NCBI GenBank assembly: GCA_964400165.1
Contig: CAYNSX010000024.1
Location: 1 to 38,685 of the forward strand
Reading direction: 5' to 3'
DNA: 38,685 nt
Source: CAYNSX01 sp964400165
GTDB taxonomy: Bacteria > Armatimonadota > Hebobacteria > CAYNSX01
The translations under genes were made by a program, and so were the position numbers. Below are positions 7,875 through 16,627 of this stretch, piece by piece. Under the pieces are notes generated by a model. It was not told the DNA's origin and searched no databases. It worked only from the letters and a program-made list of their open reading frames with translations. Positions within the stretch are counted from its first letter, which is position 1; each line of letters begins with the position of its first letter.

Positions 7875-9685
7875 TACAAATGCACCCGCTCGGCTTCGCC
7901 CGCTTCGGTGCGCATGGCCTCGAGCCAGGATTGCACCGCGCGGCGGCGAGTGTCGGGGTCGGGCGGCAGCGCCAGCGGGCGGCCGCGGCAGTCGAAAATG
8001 AGACCGACCACGCCGCCCTCGGCCTTCGTGTGCACGGTGTGCCCGCGGCCGGCGCCGGCATCCATCCCGCGCGCCGGGTGCAGCACCAGTTCGGCGGTCT
8101 TGCCGGCGGGCAGGTCGAGGCGGCGCAAGTCGCCGACCTTCAACTCCTCCGAGACGCTCGGGATGCCGTGCCCGCTCATCTCGAACTTGAGCGCCGGCTG
8201 GCCGGGCTTGCCCTCGCCGACGGGCGCGATGCAGGTGCCGAGACTGATCAGGCAGTCCTTCACGAATACTTCGTGCGCCGCCTCGGGATTGACGCGGCTC
8301 AACACCCCGAGGTGCGGCATCATAAAAATGGAATCGACGGCGAGATGCGTGATGCCCTCGGGCTGGAAGGCGTCCATCATCATCAGCGCCGCCTGCCAGC
8401 GGGCGGGCGCGTGGCTCAAGACGCCGCCCGAGCCGATGATCAGGCCCAAGTCCATCATATTCACCAGCGTCTGGCCGGTGGCGGTCTGGGCGAAGACATC
8501 GGCGATGGTGCGCTGCGTCTGAATGCCCTTGAGGCCGACGGCGAGCGACTTGTGGTGGGCGAACGCCAGCCGCAGTGCCTCGCGGGCGACGGCCTGCTCG
8601 ATGAGCAGGTCTTCCATCGTCTGCGGGATGGTAGTGGGGCGAATCATCTTGTTGCGCAGGCGGTTGCGGATTTCGCCGTCGCTGATCGGCATCGGCAGCC
8701 AGCGGGCGATGTTCTCGACGCCCGCCTCGGCGAGGACATTGGAGACGCTGTAACTCAATCCCAGGTTGGCGCTCACCGTGCGGTTGAAAGTGTCGGCGAA
8801 AGTGGAGAAGACATCCGTGGTGGCGCCGCCGATGTCCACGGCGAGGACGGTGGTCTTCAGTTCTCGCGCTGCCAGTTGCACCATCTCGCCGACCGCCATC
8901 GGCGTCGGCATAATCTCGGCACTCACCCAACCGCTCAACTTGTCGTAGCCGGGCGCCTGCGCCATCACATGTTCGAGGAACAGGTCGTGAATGGCCTCGC
9001 GCGCGGGGCCGAGGTTTTCGCGCTCGAGAATGGGGCGCAAGTTGTCCACGAACCGGACATCCACCGTGTCCTTCAGAATCGCGAGCACCTTTTCGCGGGC
9101 GTCGCGGTTGCCGGCGTAAATGACCGGCAGGCGATAGCCGCGGCCGAGGCGGGGTCGGGGGTCGGCCGAGCGCAGCAGGACGGCCATGTCGAGCAGGTGG
9201 TCGACGGTGCCGCCGTCGGTGCCGCCGGACATCAGAATCATGTCGGGGCGGATGTTGCGGATGCGGGTGATTTTCTCGAAATCGGCCCGGCCGTCGTCCA
9301 CGGACAGGACATCGATGACGATGGCGCCGGCGCCAAGTGCGGCGCGCTGGGCGCTTTCCGCCGTCATTGCCTTGACCACGCCGCTGCAAAGCATTTGCAG
9401 CCCGCCGCCGGCGCTGGAGGTCGACACATACAGGTCGGCGCCGTCTTTGCCGGTGCGGGGGACGGCGATCCGGCCATCGGCGTGGAGTACGGAGTGGGTC
9501 AGTTCCTCGAGTTCGGCGACGGAGTTGATGACGCCGACCGTGACATCGTCGAACGGCGCTTCGACCGTGGTGGGCGCTTCGCCGCGCGCCACCAACCGGT
9601 ACGAGCCGTTGACGCGGTCAATCAGGATGGCCTTGGTCGTGGTGCTGCCACAGTCGGTGGCAACAATCCGGCTGATTTCCGCCAT
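7874..9685 (-). CDS. GlmL/MutL-family ASKHA protein (glutamate mutase accessory-like)
   Basis: The product has 603 residues with actin/Hsp70-type ATPase motifs: phosphate-1 loop ATDCGSTTTK at residues 9-18, a second phosphate loop LAVDIGGATTD near 280-290, and an adenosine-type GSGGVLSHAP in the C-terminal half. This matches the GlmL/MutL family, first named as a reactivating or accessory factor of coenzyme-B12 glutamate mutase. No mutase subunits (glmS/mutS, glmE/mutE) are in this window, so the real role here is open. I chose ATG 9685 because the phosphate loop follows at once. A TGCTATAAT extended -10 lies 66 bases upstream. The downstream KOW protein overlaps by one base. Confidence 0.85.
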   Translation of the reverse strand: MAEISRIVATDCGSTTTKAILIDRVNGSYRLVARGEAPTTVEAPFDDVTVGVINSVAELEELTHSVLHADGRIAVPRTGKDGADLYVSTSSAGGGLQMLCSGVVKAMTAESAQRAALGAGAIVIDVLSVDDGRADFEKITRIRNIRPDMILMSGGTDGGTVDHLLDMAVLLRSADPRPRLGRGYRLPVIYAGNRDAREKVLAILKDTVDVRFVDNLRPILERENLGPAREAIHDLFLEHVMAQAPGYDKLSGWVSAEIMPTPMAVGEMVQLAARELKTTVLAVDIGGATTDVFSTFADTFNRTVSANLGLSYSVSNVLAEAGVENIARWLPMPISDGEIRNRLRNKMIRPTTIPQTMEDLLIEQAVAREALRLAFAHHKSLAVGLKGIQTQRTIADVFAQTATGQTLVNMMDLGLIIGSGGVLSHAPARWQAALMMMDAFQPEGITHLAVDSIFMMPHLGVLSRVNPEAAHEVFVKDCLISLGTCIAPVGEGKPGQPALKFEMSGHGIPSVSEELKVGDLRRLDLPAGKTAELVLHPARGMDAGAGRGHTVHTKAEGGVVGLIFDCRGRPLALPPDPDTRRRAVQSWLEAMRTEAGEAERVHL

Positions 9686-9751
9686 GAAGCCAGGGGCCCC
9701 CGATGGGCGGCCCTGTCTGCAGGCGGGCCGTCCCGCATCACTCCGGGGCGG

Positions 9752-9760
9752 ATTATAGCA
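9752..9760 (-). promoter_or_regulatory. extended -10 promoter for the GlmL-KOW unit
   Basis: On the minus strand this reads TGCTATAAT, a perfect TATAAT preceded by the TGn extension. No good -35 box is found at 16-18 bases, as is usual for extended -10 promoters. It sits 66 bases upstream of the ATG. The same TGC-TAxxAT form precedes two tRNA genes in this window. Confidence 0.55.
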
Positions 9761-9922
9761 CGGGGGTTTTCGGCGACGCCGTGGCGTGCGGGAACAACGC
9801 GATGCGTCGCGGCGTCGTCGAATAAGTGTGCATAAGACGGGGAAGGATGGAGTGATGGGGTGTCCAACTAGCATAGCCAGGGACGCGTGCGCCCGCGCGC
9901 GTCGAGGAGCCGCCGTCACCCA

Positions 9923-11818
9923 ATGAGCGCCGCGCCTGGCACTACATCCACCCGGGGTTCGGGATTCGACGATAGCGCGCGCGAAGAGGTGCGGTCACGC
10001 ATCGACCTTGTCGAACTCATCGGCCGGCATGTCGCGCTGAAGCGGCGGGGCGGGAAGTTTCTCGGTCTCTGCCCGTTCCATCAAGAGAAGACGCCGTCCT
10101 TCAATGTCGACTCCGAGAAGGGGTACTGGCACTGTTTCGGCTGCGGGGCGGGCGGGGATGTCTTTGCCTTCGTGATGCGGACCGAGAATGTGGACTTCGC
10201 CGAGGCGCTGCGCAAATTAGCGGAGCGGGCGGGCGTCTCGCTGAAGTCCAGCCCCCGCGAGAAGGCGGTCCGTGCCGAGCGGGATGTCGTTGCCGACCTG
10301 AATACGAAGGCCGCGAAGTTCTATCAGCAGGCGCTGGAAAGCGACGACGGCGCCGCAGCGCGGAAGTTCCTCGACGAGCGCGGCGTGTCGGCGGAGAGCA
10401 TCAAGTTGTTCGGGCTGGGCTACGCGCCGGCGGGCGGCGTTGCGCTCGTGCGGCACCTGCTGCGCGACAACGCGTCGCAGGGCGACATCGTGAAGGCCGG
10501 GCTGGCCACGCAAGCGGGCCCCGCCGGCCCCGGCGGCGAGGGGCTGCTCGACCGCTTCCGCGGGCGGCTCATCTTCCCCATTCACGATACGGAACAACGC
10601 GTTGTGGGGTTTGGCGCGCGGATTCTGCCGGAGACGGAAGCGCAGGGCGGCGACCGGATGGCTGGCGCCAAGTACCTGAATTCGTCGGAGACGCTGCTCT
10701 TCAAGAAGGGGCGCACGCTCTACGGCTTGCCGTTTGCCCGCGAGGCGATGGCGAAGGCCGGTCGGGCGGTCGTCGTCGAGGGCTACCTCGATGTCATCGC
10801 CTGCCACCAAGCGGGCATCACGGAGACCGTGGCGACGCTGGGCACCGCGCTGACTATCGATCATGTGCAGGTGCTGCGGCGCTTCGTGAACACCGTGCAC
10901 GCCGGGTTCGATCCCGATTCGGCGGGCCTGGCGGCGTTGATGCGGTCGCTGCCGATGTTCCGCGAGCAGGAGATACAGGTGAAAGTCATCATGCTGCCCG
11001 CCGGCGCCGACCCGGACGAAGTGCTGCGCGCGCACGGCGCCGAGCGCTTGCGGGAATTGGTGGACAAGGCCGTCTCGCCCGTGGAGTTCCAGTTGCGGCA
11101 GGCGGCGGCGCGCCTGGGCGGATTCAGTAAGACGGCGCCGGAAGTGCTGATGCGCGAAGTGGTGCCGATCCTGGCGGCGCTGCCGGATGAAATGGAAATC
11201 GGGTACTGGGTGCGCTGGCTGGCGCAGGCATGGACGCGGGCCGGGATGCGCGCCGACCGGACGGAAGAAGACCTTCGCAAAGAAGTCCAGCGCCAGCGGG
11301 AGCGCGGCGTCAAGACGGCGCCCGCCCGAACGGCGCCGCGGCCGGGAACTTCCCGGCCCCCGGCGGCGTCAGAATCCCCTGCCGCCGGGTCGCGGCTGTC
11401 CGCGGAGGAGTTCCTGCTGGCGGCGATGGTGGCGGAACCGGAACTTGCTGCGGCGGTTCCGGGCGTGCGGGCGCTGTCGCCCGACGACTTTGCGGATGTC
11501 ACGCAGCGAGAGGTGTTCCGCGCGCTCCTCGAACGGCTGGAAGGAACGAGTGACAAGTCGCACGGTTCGGAACAGACCAGCGACGCGATGGAACTGCTGC
11601 ACTCCCGACTGGCAACGCTGGAGGTGCCGCCGGTGACGGAAGCGGCGCTGGGACAGGCGGCGCAGGAAGTGGCGCTGCACGCCCGCCGCCGCCGGGCTGA
11701 TGCGCTGCGGGAGCGGATGCAGCGCAAAGAGGAACTGACCGACGAAGAATTGGCGGAAATGCACCGCTTGCGCCGTGAAGAATCGGCCCAGGCGGCGAAA
11801 CCGATTACCGGCCAGTGA
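9923..11818 (+). CDS. dnaG: DNA primase
   Basis: Makes RNA primers at the replication fork with DnaB helicase. The product has 631 residues. The N-terminal CHC2 zinc finger is complete (LCPFHQEKTPSFNV and YWHCFGCGAGGD). The catalytic core has KYLNSSETLLFKKGRTLYG, the Toprim motif VVEGYLDVIA, and FDPDSAG in place of the common FDGDxAG, with both Asp retained. A charged, Pro-rich linker (near 455-495) leads to a C-terminal helical region expected to bind helicase. I chose ATG 9923, which has a GAGGAG about 13 bases upstream, over an earlier frame extension lacking conserved sequence. rpoD follows by 118-136 bases, the classical dnaG-rpoD order. Confidence 0.95.
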   Translation: MSAAPGTTSTRGSGFDDSAREEVRSRIDLVELIGRHVALKRRGGKFLGLCPFHQEKTPSFNVDSEKGYWHCFGCGAGGDVFAFVMRTENVDFAEALRKLAERAGVSLKSSPREKAVRAERDVVADLNTKAAKFYQQALESDDGAAARKFLDERGVSAESIKLFGLGYAPAGGVALVRHLLRDNASQGDIVKAGLATQAGPAGPGGEGLLDRFRGRLIFPIHDTEQRVVGFGARILPETEAQGGDRMAGAKYLNSSETLLFKKGRTLYGLPFAREAMAKAGRAVVVEGYLDVIACHQAGITETVATLGTALTIDHVQVLRRFVNTVHAGFDPDSAGLAALMRSLPMFREQEIQVKVIMLPAGADPDEVLRAHGAERLRELVDKAVSPVEFQLRQAAARLGGFSKTAPEVLMREVVPILAALPDEMEIGYWVRWLAQAWTRAGMRADRTEEDLRKEVQRQRERGVKTAPARTAPRPGTSRPPAASESPAAGSRLSAEEFLLAAMVAEPELAAAVPGVRALSPDDFADVTQREVFRALLERLEGTSDKSHGSEQTSDAMELLHSRLATLEVPPVTEAALGQAAQEVALHARRRRADALRERMQRKEELTDEELAEMHRLRREESAQAAKPITGQ

Positions 11819-11954
11819 ACTCCAAGAAAGGCATAGGTGAGAAACGGGTGTTTGGCGAATTAGGACAACGGCCATAGGGACCAATACCTCCAAACGAGGG
11901 AAAGACGAACCGCGGAACGGGCGCGGTCGCGCGCGTGTGCCTGCCAGACAACAG

Positions 11955-13799
11955 ATGAAGCGGAGCAGTGAGTTCCAGCGGCTGGTGCAGCAGGCCCGCA
12001 CCAGCGGCGGCGTCCTCACTTATGACGAGATCAACCGGTCGCTCGGCGAAGATGCGATCGACGCCAACGGCATGGAGAATCTGCTGCAGGATTTGTCGGA
12101 CGAAGGCGTCCGGGTCGTCAACACCCGCCAGGCCCGCACCGGCCGTCTGGACGACAAGCCGCGTCGTGCCGCGGCGGCCGAGACCGCGGCGGAGAGCGTC
12201 GCGCCCGACGACTCGGTGCGGATGTGGCTGCGCGAGATCGGCCGCCGCCCGCTGCTGACCGCCAGCGAGGAAGTCGAACTCGCGCAACTGCTCGAAAAGC
12301 ACAACATCCTGACGCGCGTCCAGAAACTGTGGGCCTACACCAAACAGACGCTGCGCAAGCGCACCCGGCTCAAGGACATCACCGACGCCATCAAGGCCGT
12401 GCTGGACACCGAACTCGGCGAGGAAGTGGACCTGGTTGACCAGGTCGTGAAGCGACTGAATTCGCTCGACCGCGACTCCGACCTGGCCCCCGACCAGATG
12501 CTGCGCGAACTGCGGGCGCTCATCCGCGAGCGGCTGGCGGAAATCGCCGCCAAGGAGCGCAACCGGCGCAAGGACCTCGACGAGGGCACCAGCCGTCTGC
12601 GCGCCTCACGCGACGAGTTGCGCAAGCAGCTCGCCCGGCTGCGCGTGCAGCGGGAATACTACGAGGATTTACTGGCGTCGCTCAACAAGACCCGCGTCGC
12701 GTTCTTCATGTTCCTGCGCAAGTGCTGGGCGCTCTTCAAGCCGGAAGTGAAGCGCGATGAGACCAGCGGCCGCCTGTCGATCCCGATGGAGCGCTATCAC
12801 GCCGTGCACATTCTCGAGCGCCCGGAGCGCGACATCCTGGCGGCAGCGGAACTCCTCACGCTCGAAGAGCAGATTCAGGAGGACGAGGACCGCGACCCGG
12901 ATTCGGACGAACTGGCTGCCTCGCTGCGCATCGGCCGGGCGCGGGCGAACGAATTGCTCGAATGGGCACACCGCACCAACCGCGAGGGCCGTGTGTCGAA
13001 GAAGCGCATCATCGAATCGAACTTCCGGCTGGTGGTCAGTATCGCCAAGCGCTACAGCGGCCGCGGGATGTCGTTCCTCGACCTGATCCAGGAAGGCAAC
13101 ATCGGCCTGATGCGCGCGGTGGAGAAATTCGAATACCGCAAGCGCTTCAAGTTCAGCACTTACGCCACCTGGTGGATCCGGCAGGCGGTGACGCGCGCCA
13201 TCGCCGACCAGGCGCGCACCATCCGCATCCCCGTGCACATGGTCGAAACCATCAACAAACTCTACAAGACACAGCGGCAACTCTTCCAGGAACTCGGCCG
13301 CGAGCCGACGCCCGAGGAACTCGCCGAGACGATGGAGGGGCCGTTCGACCCGCGCACCTACCTGCAGGAAGGGATGTCGATGGCGGATGCGGTGGCGATG
13401 GCCGAGGAAGAACGCGAAAAGGCCATCAGCCGCGTCGCCGAAATCCAGCGCATCGCGCCGGAGCCGCTCTCGCTCGAAACGCCCATCGGCGAAGAAGAAA
13501 ACAGTTACTTGAGCGACTTCATCGAGGATGTGGACGCCACCCCGCCCGATGAGATGGCGGACCAGTTGGTGTTGCGGGAGGAAATCGAGAGCGTCCTCGA
13601 ATTGCATCTCGGGGAGCGCGAGCGCGAGATCATCCGCATGCGCTACGGCCTCGAAGATGACTACCCGCGCACGCTCGAAGAAGTCGGACAGCACTTCAAG
13701 GTCACCCGCGAGCGCATCCGCCAAATCGAGGCCAAGGCGCTGAAGAAACTGCGCAACCGCGCCGTCGCCGGCCGCCTGCGGGCCTTCATCCGGGAATAA
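11955..13799 (+). CDS. rpoD: primary RNA polymerase sigma factor (sigma-70)
   Basis: Housekeeping promoter recognition. The product is 614 residues from ATG 11955; a GTG at 11937 would add six residues and neither has a clear Shine-Dalgarno. Region 1.1-like helices lie at the start, region 1.2 around residues 86-115 (SVRMWLREIGRRPLLTASEE), and region 2 from about 350 (SNFRLVVSIAKRYSGRGMSF, then FSTYATWWIRQAVTRAI). Region 3 carries ELGREPTPEEL with roughly 25 extra residues before EPLSLETPIGEEE. Region 4.2 has the helix-turn-helix TLEEVGQHFKVTRERIRQIE. About 235 highly charged residues separate regions 1.2 and 2.1, comparable in size to the E. coli non-conserved region but not recognisably related to it. 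No antisense gene is needed to explain the long open frames on the other strand. Confidence 0.95.
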   Translation: MKRSSEFQRLVQQARTSGGVLTYDEINRSLGEDAIDANGMENLLQDLSDEGVRVVNTRQARTGRLDDKPRRAAAAETAAESVAPDDSVRMWLREIGRRPLLTASEEVELAQLLEKHNILTRVQKLWAYTKQTLRKRTRLKDITDAIKAVLDTELGEEVDLVDQVVKRLNSLDRDSDLAPDQMLRELRALIRERLAEIAAKERNRRKDLDEGTSRLRASRDELRKQLARLRVQREYYEDLLASLNKTRVAFFMFLRKCWALFKPEVKRDETSGRLSIPMERYHAVHILERPERDILAAAELLTLEEQIQEDEDRDPDSDELAASLRIGRARANELLEWAHRTNREGRVSKKRIIESNFRLVVSIAKRYSGRGMSFLDLIQEGNIGLMRAVEKFEYRKRFKFSTYATWWIRQAVTRAIADQARTIRIPVHMVETINKLYKTQRQLFQELGREPTPEELAETMEGPFDPRTYLQEGMSMADAVAMAEEEREKAISRVAEIQRIAPEPLSLETPIGEEENSYLSDFIEDVDATPPDEMADQLVLREEIESVLELHLGEREREIIRMRYGLEDDYPRTLEEVGQHFKVTRERIRQIEAKALKKLRNRAVAGRLRAFIRE

Positions 13800-13804
13800 G
13801 CAGC

Positions 13805-13917
13805 GCCCGGGGATGCAATCCCCGGGCTGACGAAACGCGCCGGCCGAGGCCGGCGCCGCCCCCAGCCCGCTTCAGCGGGCTTTCCCTTTCGTGAGCCCGG
13901 CCATTGTATGGCCGGGC
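13805..13917. repeat. four-hairpin palindromic repeat element, copy 1
   Basis: It consists of hairpin A (13805-13827, GCCCGGGG/CCCCGGGC around ATGCAAT), a 5' arm CTGACGAAA (13827-13835), hairpin B (CGCCGGCC-GA-GGCCGGCG), hairpin C (13864-13881, AGCCCG-CTTCAG-CGGGCT), a 3' arm TTTCGTGAG (13887-13895) that pairs with the 5' arm, and hairpin D (13895-13917, GCCCGGCC-ATTGTAT-GGCCGGGC). The same layout recurs at 27973-28077 with changed but still paired stems. It fills the rpoD to S9-peptidase gap and may also end rpoD transcription, although no T-run follows. Confidence 0.8.
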
Positions 13918-13984
13918 GCGGGAGGCGAGTCGCCCACGCCGCAGAAACACTGTCAGTGAACTCATCACCAGGGAGGGCCGGCTG

Positions 13985-16411
13985 ATGCGACGCATCGCGT
14001 TGTGGTTGGCGGTTGCTGGATTGACAGTTGTCATGGCGGCGCCGGGCGGCGCCGAGACGCGCTACAAACTGCCGCCGCCCGAAATCGTCGCGCTGCTCGA
14101 CGCCGCGCCAACCCCTGTCGTGAATGTCAGCCCCGACGGCGCCTGGATGCTGCGCCTCTCCTATCCGGCGATGCCGGGCATCGCCGACATGGCGCGCCCG
14201 ATGCTGCGCCTGGCGGGGATGCGCATCGACCCGGCGGCCAACGACCAGTTCCGCACCCGCTTCTACACCGGCATCGAAATCGAGTCCGTCGCCGACCAGA
14301 AGGTGGGCACCGTGCGCGTGCCGCCCGGCGCGCGCATCGCTGCCATCAACTGGTCGCACGACAGCGCGCGCTTCGCCTTCACGAACTCGACGAGCGCCGG
14401 GCTCGAACTCTGGGTCGGCGACGCCGCGGCGGCCACGACCAAGCGCCTCGGCGATTTCCATGTGAACGGCGTCACCGGCGGCTTTTCGTGGATGCCCGGC
14501 AGCAAGTCACTCTTCTGCTGGCTCGTGCCGCGGGACCGCGGGCGGGCGCCGGCCGCGGCGCTGGGCGTGCCCACCGGCCCCAACATTCAGGAGACCGCCG
14601 GCCGGTCTGCGCCGGTCTCCACCTTCCAGGACTTGTTGCGCACCGAGCAGGACGGCGAGGTGTTCGCCTACTATGCGACTTCGCAGCTGGCGCGCGTCGA
14701 TGCCGCGTCGGGCGGCGTCACGCAAGTCGGCGCGCCCGGCATTTACCGGCAGGCGCAGTCCTCGCCCAACAGCAAGTACCTGCTCGTCTCGCGCGTGCAT
14801 AAGCCGTTCTCGTTCCTGGTGTCATTCGGTCAGTTCGCCTACACGCAGGAAGTGTGGGATGCGAACGGCGAGAAGGTGTTCACCGTCGCAGAGAGTCCGG
14901 CGGCGGAAAATGTGCCGATCGGCGGTGTCCCCACCGGCCCGCGCGGCATCCAGTGGGAGCCGCAGCAGGACGCTACCCTGTACTGGGTCGAGGCGCTCGA
15001 CGGCGGCGATCCGAAACAGAAAGTCCCGCAGCGCGATGTTGTCAAGGAACTCGCGGCGCCGTTTACCGGCGCGCCGCGCGACATGGCGAAGACCACGCAC
15101 CGATTCGCCGGCCTCTCCTGGGTCGAGGGCAGCACCCTTGCCCTGCTCGGCGAGTATGACCGCGACCGCCAGTGGAGCACGACCTGGCTCCTCGACACCC
15201 GCGCGACCAGCGGCGAACCGACCAAGGTGTGGGACTTGAGCATCAACGATGCCTACGGCGACCCGGGCAACCCCGAGTTGCGACGACTGCCGACCGGCGG
15301 GGCGGTCATCCGGCGCGACGGCAGCGCCATCTTCCTGACCGGCCAGGGCGCCGGCGCCGCGGGCCTGCGGCCGTTCCTCGACCGTTTCGACCTCGGCGCG
15401 CAACAGGCGCAGCGCCTCTTCCAATGCGCCGAGGGGACTTACGAGTCGGTGGTGGCCATTGCGAAGGATGGTTTCATCACTTCATTCGAAACGACAGATC
15501 TGCCTCCGAACTACCGCCTGCACTCCCTCAAGGACGGCGCCGTGCGCGCGGCGCTGACCGATTTCCCCGATCCGAACCCGCAACTGAAGGGCGTCACGAA
15601 GCAACTGCTCACCTATCAGCGCGCCGATGGCGTGCAACTCTCCGCAACGCTCTACCTGCCGCCGGGCTATCAGTCCGGCACCCGGCTGCCGGTCGTCTTC
15701 TGGGCCTACCCGCTCGAATACACCGACCCGGGCACGGCGGGCCAGGTGCGCACTTCGCCCTATCGCTTCACGCGCGTCTCCGGCCCCAGTCACCTCCTGT
15801 TCCTGTTGCAGGGCTACGCGGTGCTCGACGGGCCGGCGCTGCCCGTCGTCGGCGACCCCGAGACGATGAACGACACCTACATCGAGCAGATCGTCGCCGG
15901 CGCCCAGGCGGCGATCGACAAGGTCGTCGCGATGGGCGTCGCCGACCGCGACCGCATCGGCGTCGGCGGCCACAGTTACGGCGCCTTTATGACCGCCAAC
16001 CTGCTGGCGCACAGCGACCTCTTCCGCGCCGGCTGCGCCCGCAGCGGCGCCTACAACCGCACGCTGACGCCCTTCGGCTTCCAGTCCGAGCGGCGCACCT
16101 TCTGGCAGGCGCCGGGCACCTATATGGCGATGTCGCCCTTCGCCTCCGCCGACAAAATCAACGAGCCGCTGCTGCTCATTCACGGCGAGGCCGACAACAA
16201 TTCGGGCACCTTCCCCATTCAGTCCGAGCGCCTCCTCGCCGCGATGACCGGCCTCGGCGGCACCGCCCGGCTGGTGATGCTGCCCAACGAAGCGCACGGC
16301 TACGCAGCCCGCGAATCCATCCTCGACTGCCTCGCCGAAATGCTCGAGTGGTTCGACAAGTATGTGAAGAACGCCCAGCCGCGGCAGACCGCACCAGCCC
16401 CGTCGAGGTAG
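13985..16411 (+). CDS. secreted S9 family (prolyl oligopeptidase-type) peptidase
   Basis: The product has 808 residues. A signal peptide (RRIALWLAVAGLTVVMAAPGGA) covers about the first 23. Residues about 30-520 form the gating beta-propeller. The alpha/beta-hydrolase catalytic domain holds the full triad: Ser664 in GHSYGA, Asp737 in GEADNNSGTF, His771 in NEAHGYAARE. The YPLEYTDPGTAGQVRTSP stretch and overall pattern resemble the glutamyl-endopeptidase-like S9D branch. GGGAGG lies just before ATG 13985. The protein should cleave peptides outside the cytoplasm. The last 81 bases, including the stop, are repeated at 16476-16556. It converges on the M14 peptidase. Confidence 0.9.
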   Translation: MRRIALWLAVAGLTVVMAAPGGAETRYKLPPPEIVALLDAAPTPVVNVSPDGAWMLRLSYPAMPGIADMARPMLRLAGMRIDPAANDQFRTRFYTGIEIESVADQKVGTVRVPPGARIAAINWSHDSARFAFTNSTSAGLELWVGDAAAATTKRLGDFHVNGVTGGFSWMPGSKSLFCWLVPRDRGRAPAAALGVPTGPNIQETAGRSAPVSTFQDLLRTEQDGEVFAYYATSQLARVDAASGGVTQVGAPGIYRQAQSSPNSKYLLVSRVHKPFSFLVSFGQFAYTQEVWDANGEKVFTVAESPAAENVPIGGVPTGPRGIQWEPQQDATLYWVEALDGGDPKQKVPQRDVVKELAAPFTGAPRDMAKTTHRFAGLSWVEGSTLALLGEYDRDRQWSTTWLLDTRATSGEPTKVWDLSINDAYGDPGNPELRRLPTGGAVIRRDGSAIFLTGQGAGAAGLRPFLDRFDLGAQQAQRLFQCAEGTYESVVAIAKDGFITSFETTDLPPNYRLHSLKDGAVRAALTDFPDPNPQLKGVTKQLLTYQRADGVQLSATLYLPPGYQSGTRLPVVFWAYPLEYTDPGTAGQVRTSPYRFTRVSGPSHLLFLLQGYAVLDGPALPVVGDPETMNDTYIEQIVAGAQAAIDKVVAMGVADRDRIGVGGHSYGAFMTANLLAHSDLFRAGCARSGAYNRTLTPFGFQSERRTFWQAPGTYMAMSPFASADKINEPLLLIHGEADNNSGTFPIQSERLLAAMTGLGGTARLVMLPNEAHGYAARESILDCLAEMLEWFDKYVKNAQPRQTAPAPSR

Positions 16412-16430
16412 TCACTGATTTCCGCGAAGC

Positions 16431-16471
16431 CCCCCCCTCCATTTATGGGGAGGGGGATAGGGGGGAGGGGT
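16431..16471. repeat. palindromic cassette (CCCCTCC / GGGGAGGGG family)
   Basis: CCCCCCCTCC-ATTTAT-GGGGAGGGGG followed by a G-rich tail ending GGGGGGAGGGGTG. This is the same architecture as cassettes at 22810, 23485, 23530, 23582, 23631 and 25962: a C-rich arm, a variable loop, a complementary G-rich arm, then a second unpaired G-rich arm. It sits exactly between the two copies of the S9 gene tail. Confidence 0.7.
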
Positions 16472-16475
16472 GCCG

Positions 16476-16556
16476 CTCGCCGAAATGCTCGAGTGGTTCG
16501 ATACATATGTGAAGAATGCCCCGCCGCGGCAGACGACCCCCGCGCCCGCTCGGTAG
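16476..16556 (+). repeat. diverged direct duplicate of the S9 peptidase 3' end
   Basis: 81 bases, 67 identical to 16331-16411, with no gaps. It translates as LAEMLEWFDTYVKNAPPRQT and onward, ending in a stop, and matches the real tail at 22 of 26 residues. Seven of the eleven differing codons are synonymous, so this copy evolved as coding sequence, perhaps in a paralogue, before or after duplication. It has no start codon context and is not translated from here as far as can be seen. Confidence 0.85.
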
Positions 16557-16615
16557 CCCCGCAATTCCCATTGCGGGGAACCTGGCTCCCCCGGATTAGG
16601 AAATCCGGGGCTACC
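16552..16615. repeat. nested palindromic element, two hairpins inside an outer stem
   Basis: CCCCGCAAT-TCCC-ATTGCGGGG (16557-16578) and CCCCGGATT-AGGA-AATCCGGGG (16589-16610) are enclosed by GTAGCCCCG (16553-16561) and CGGGGCTAC (16606-16614). It lies just downstream of the M14 stop on the minus strand and may act as a processing or termination structure for either convergent gene; no T-run is present. Confidence 0.7.
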
Positions 16616-16627
16616 TGCGGTTCCGCG

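Noticed and set aside
6594..9835. Very long plus-strand open frames opposite the KOW and GlmL-like genes
   Set aside because: These are shadows of the minus-strand genes, which show ASKHA motifs, coupled starts and a promoter; the plus-strand products have no recognisable domain.
10906..10926. FDPDSAG in the primase Toprim domain as an inactivating change
   Set aside because: Both metal-binding Asp residues are kept; the middle residue varies among primases, as far as I know.
12669..13724. 351-codon open frame antisense to rpoD
   Set aside because: It mirrors conserved sigma regions and has no independent start site or motif.
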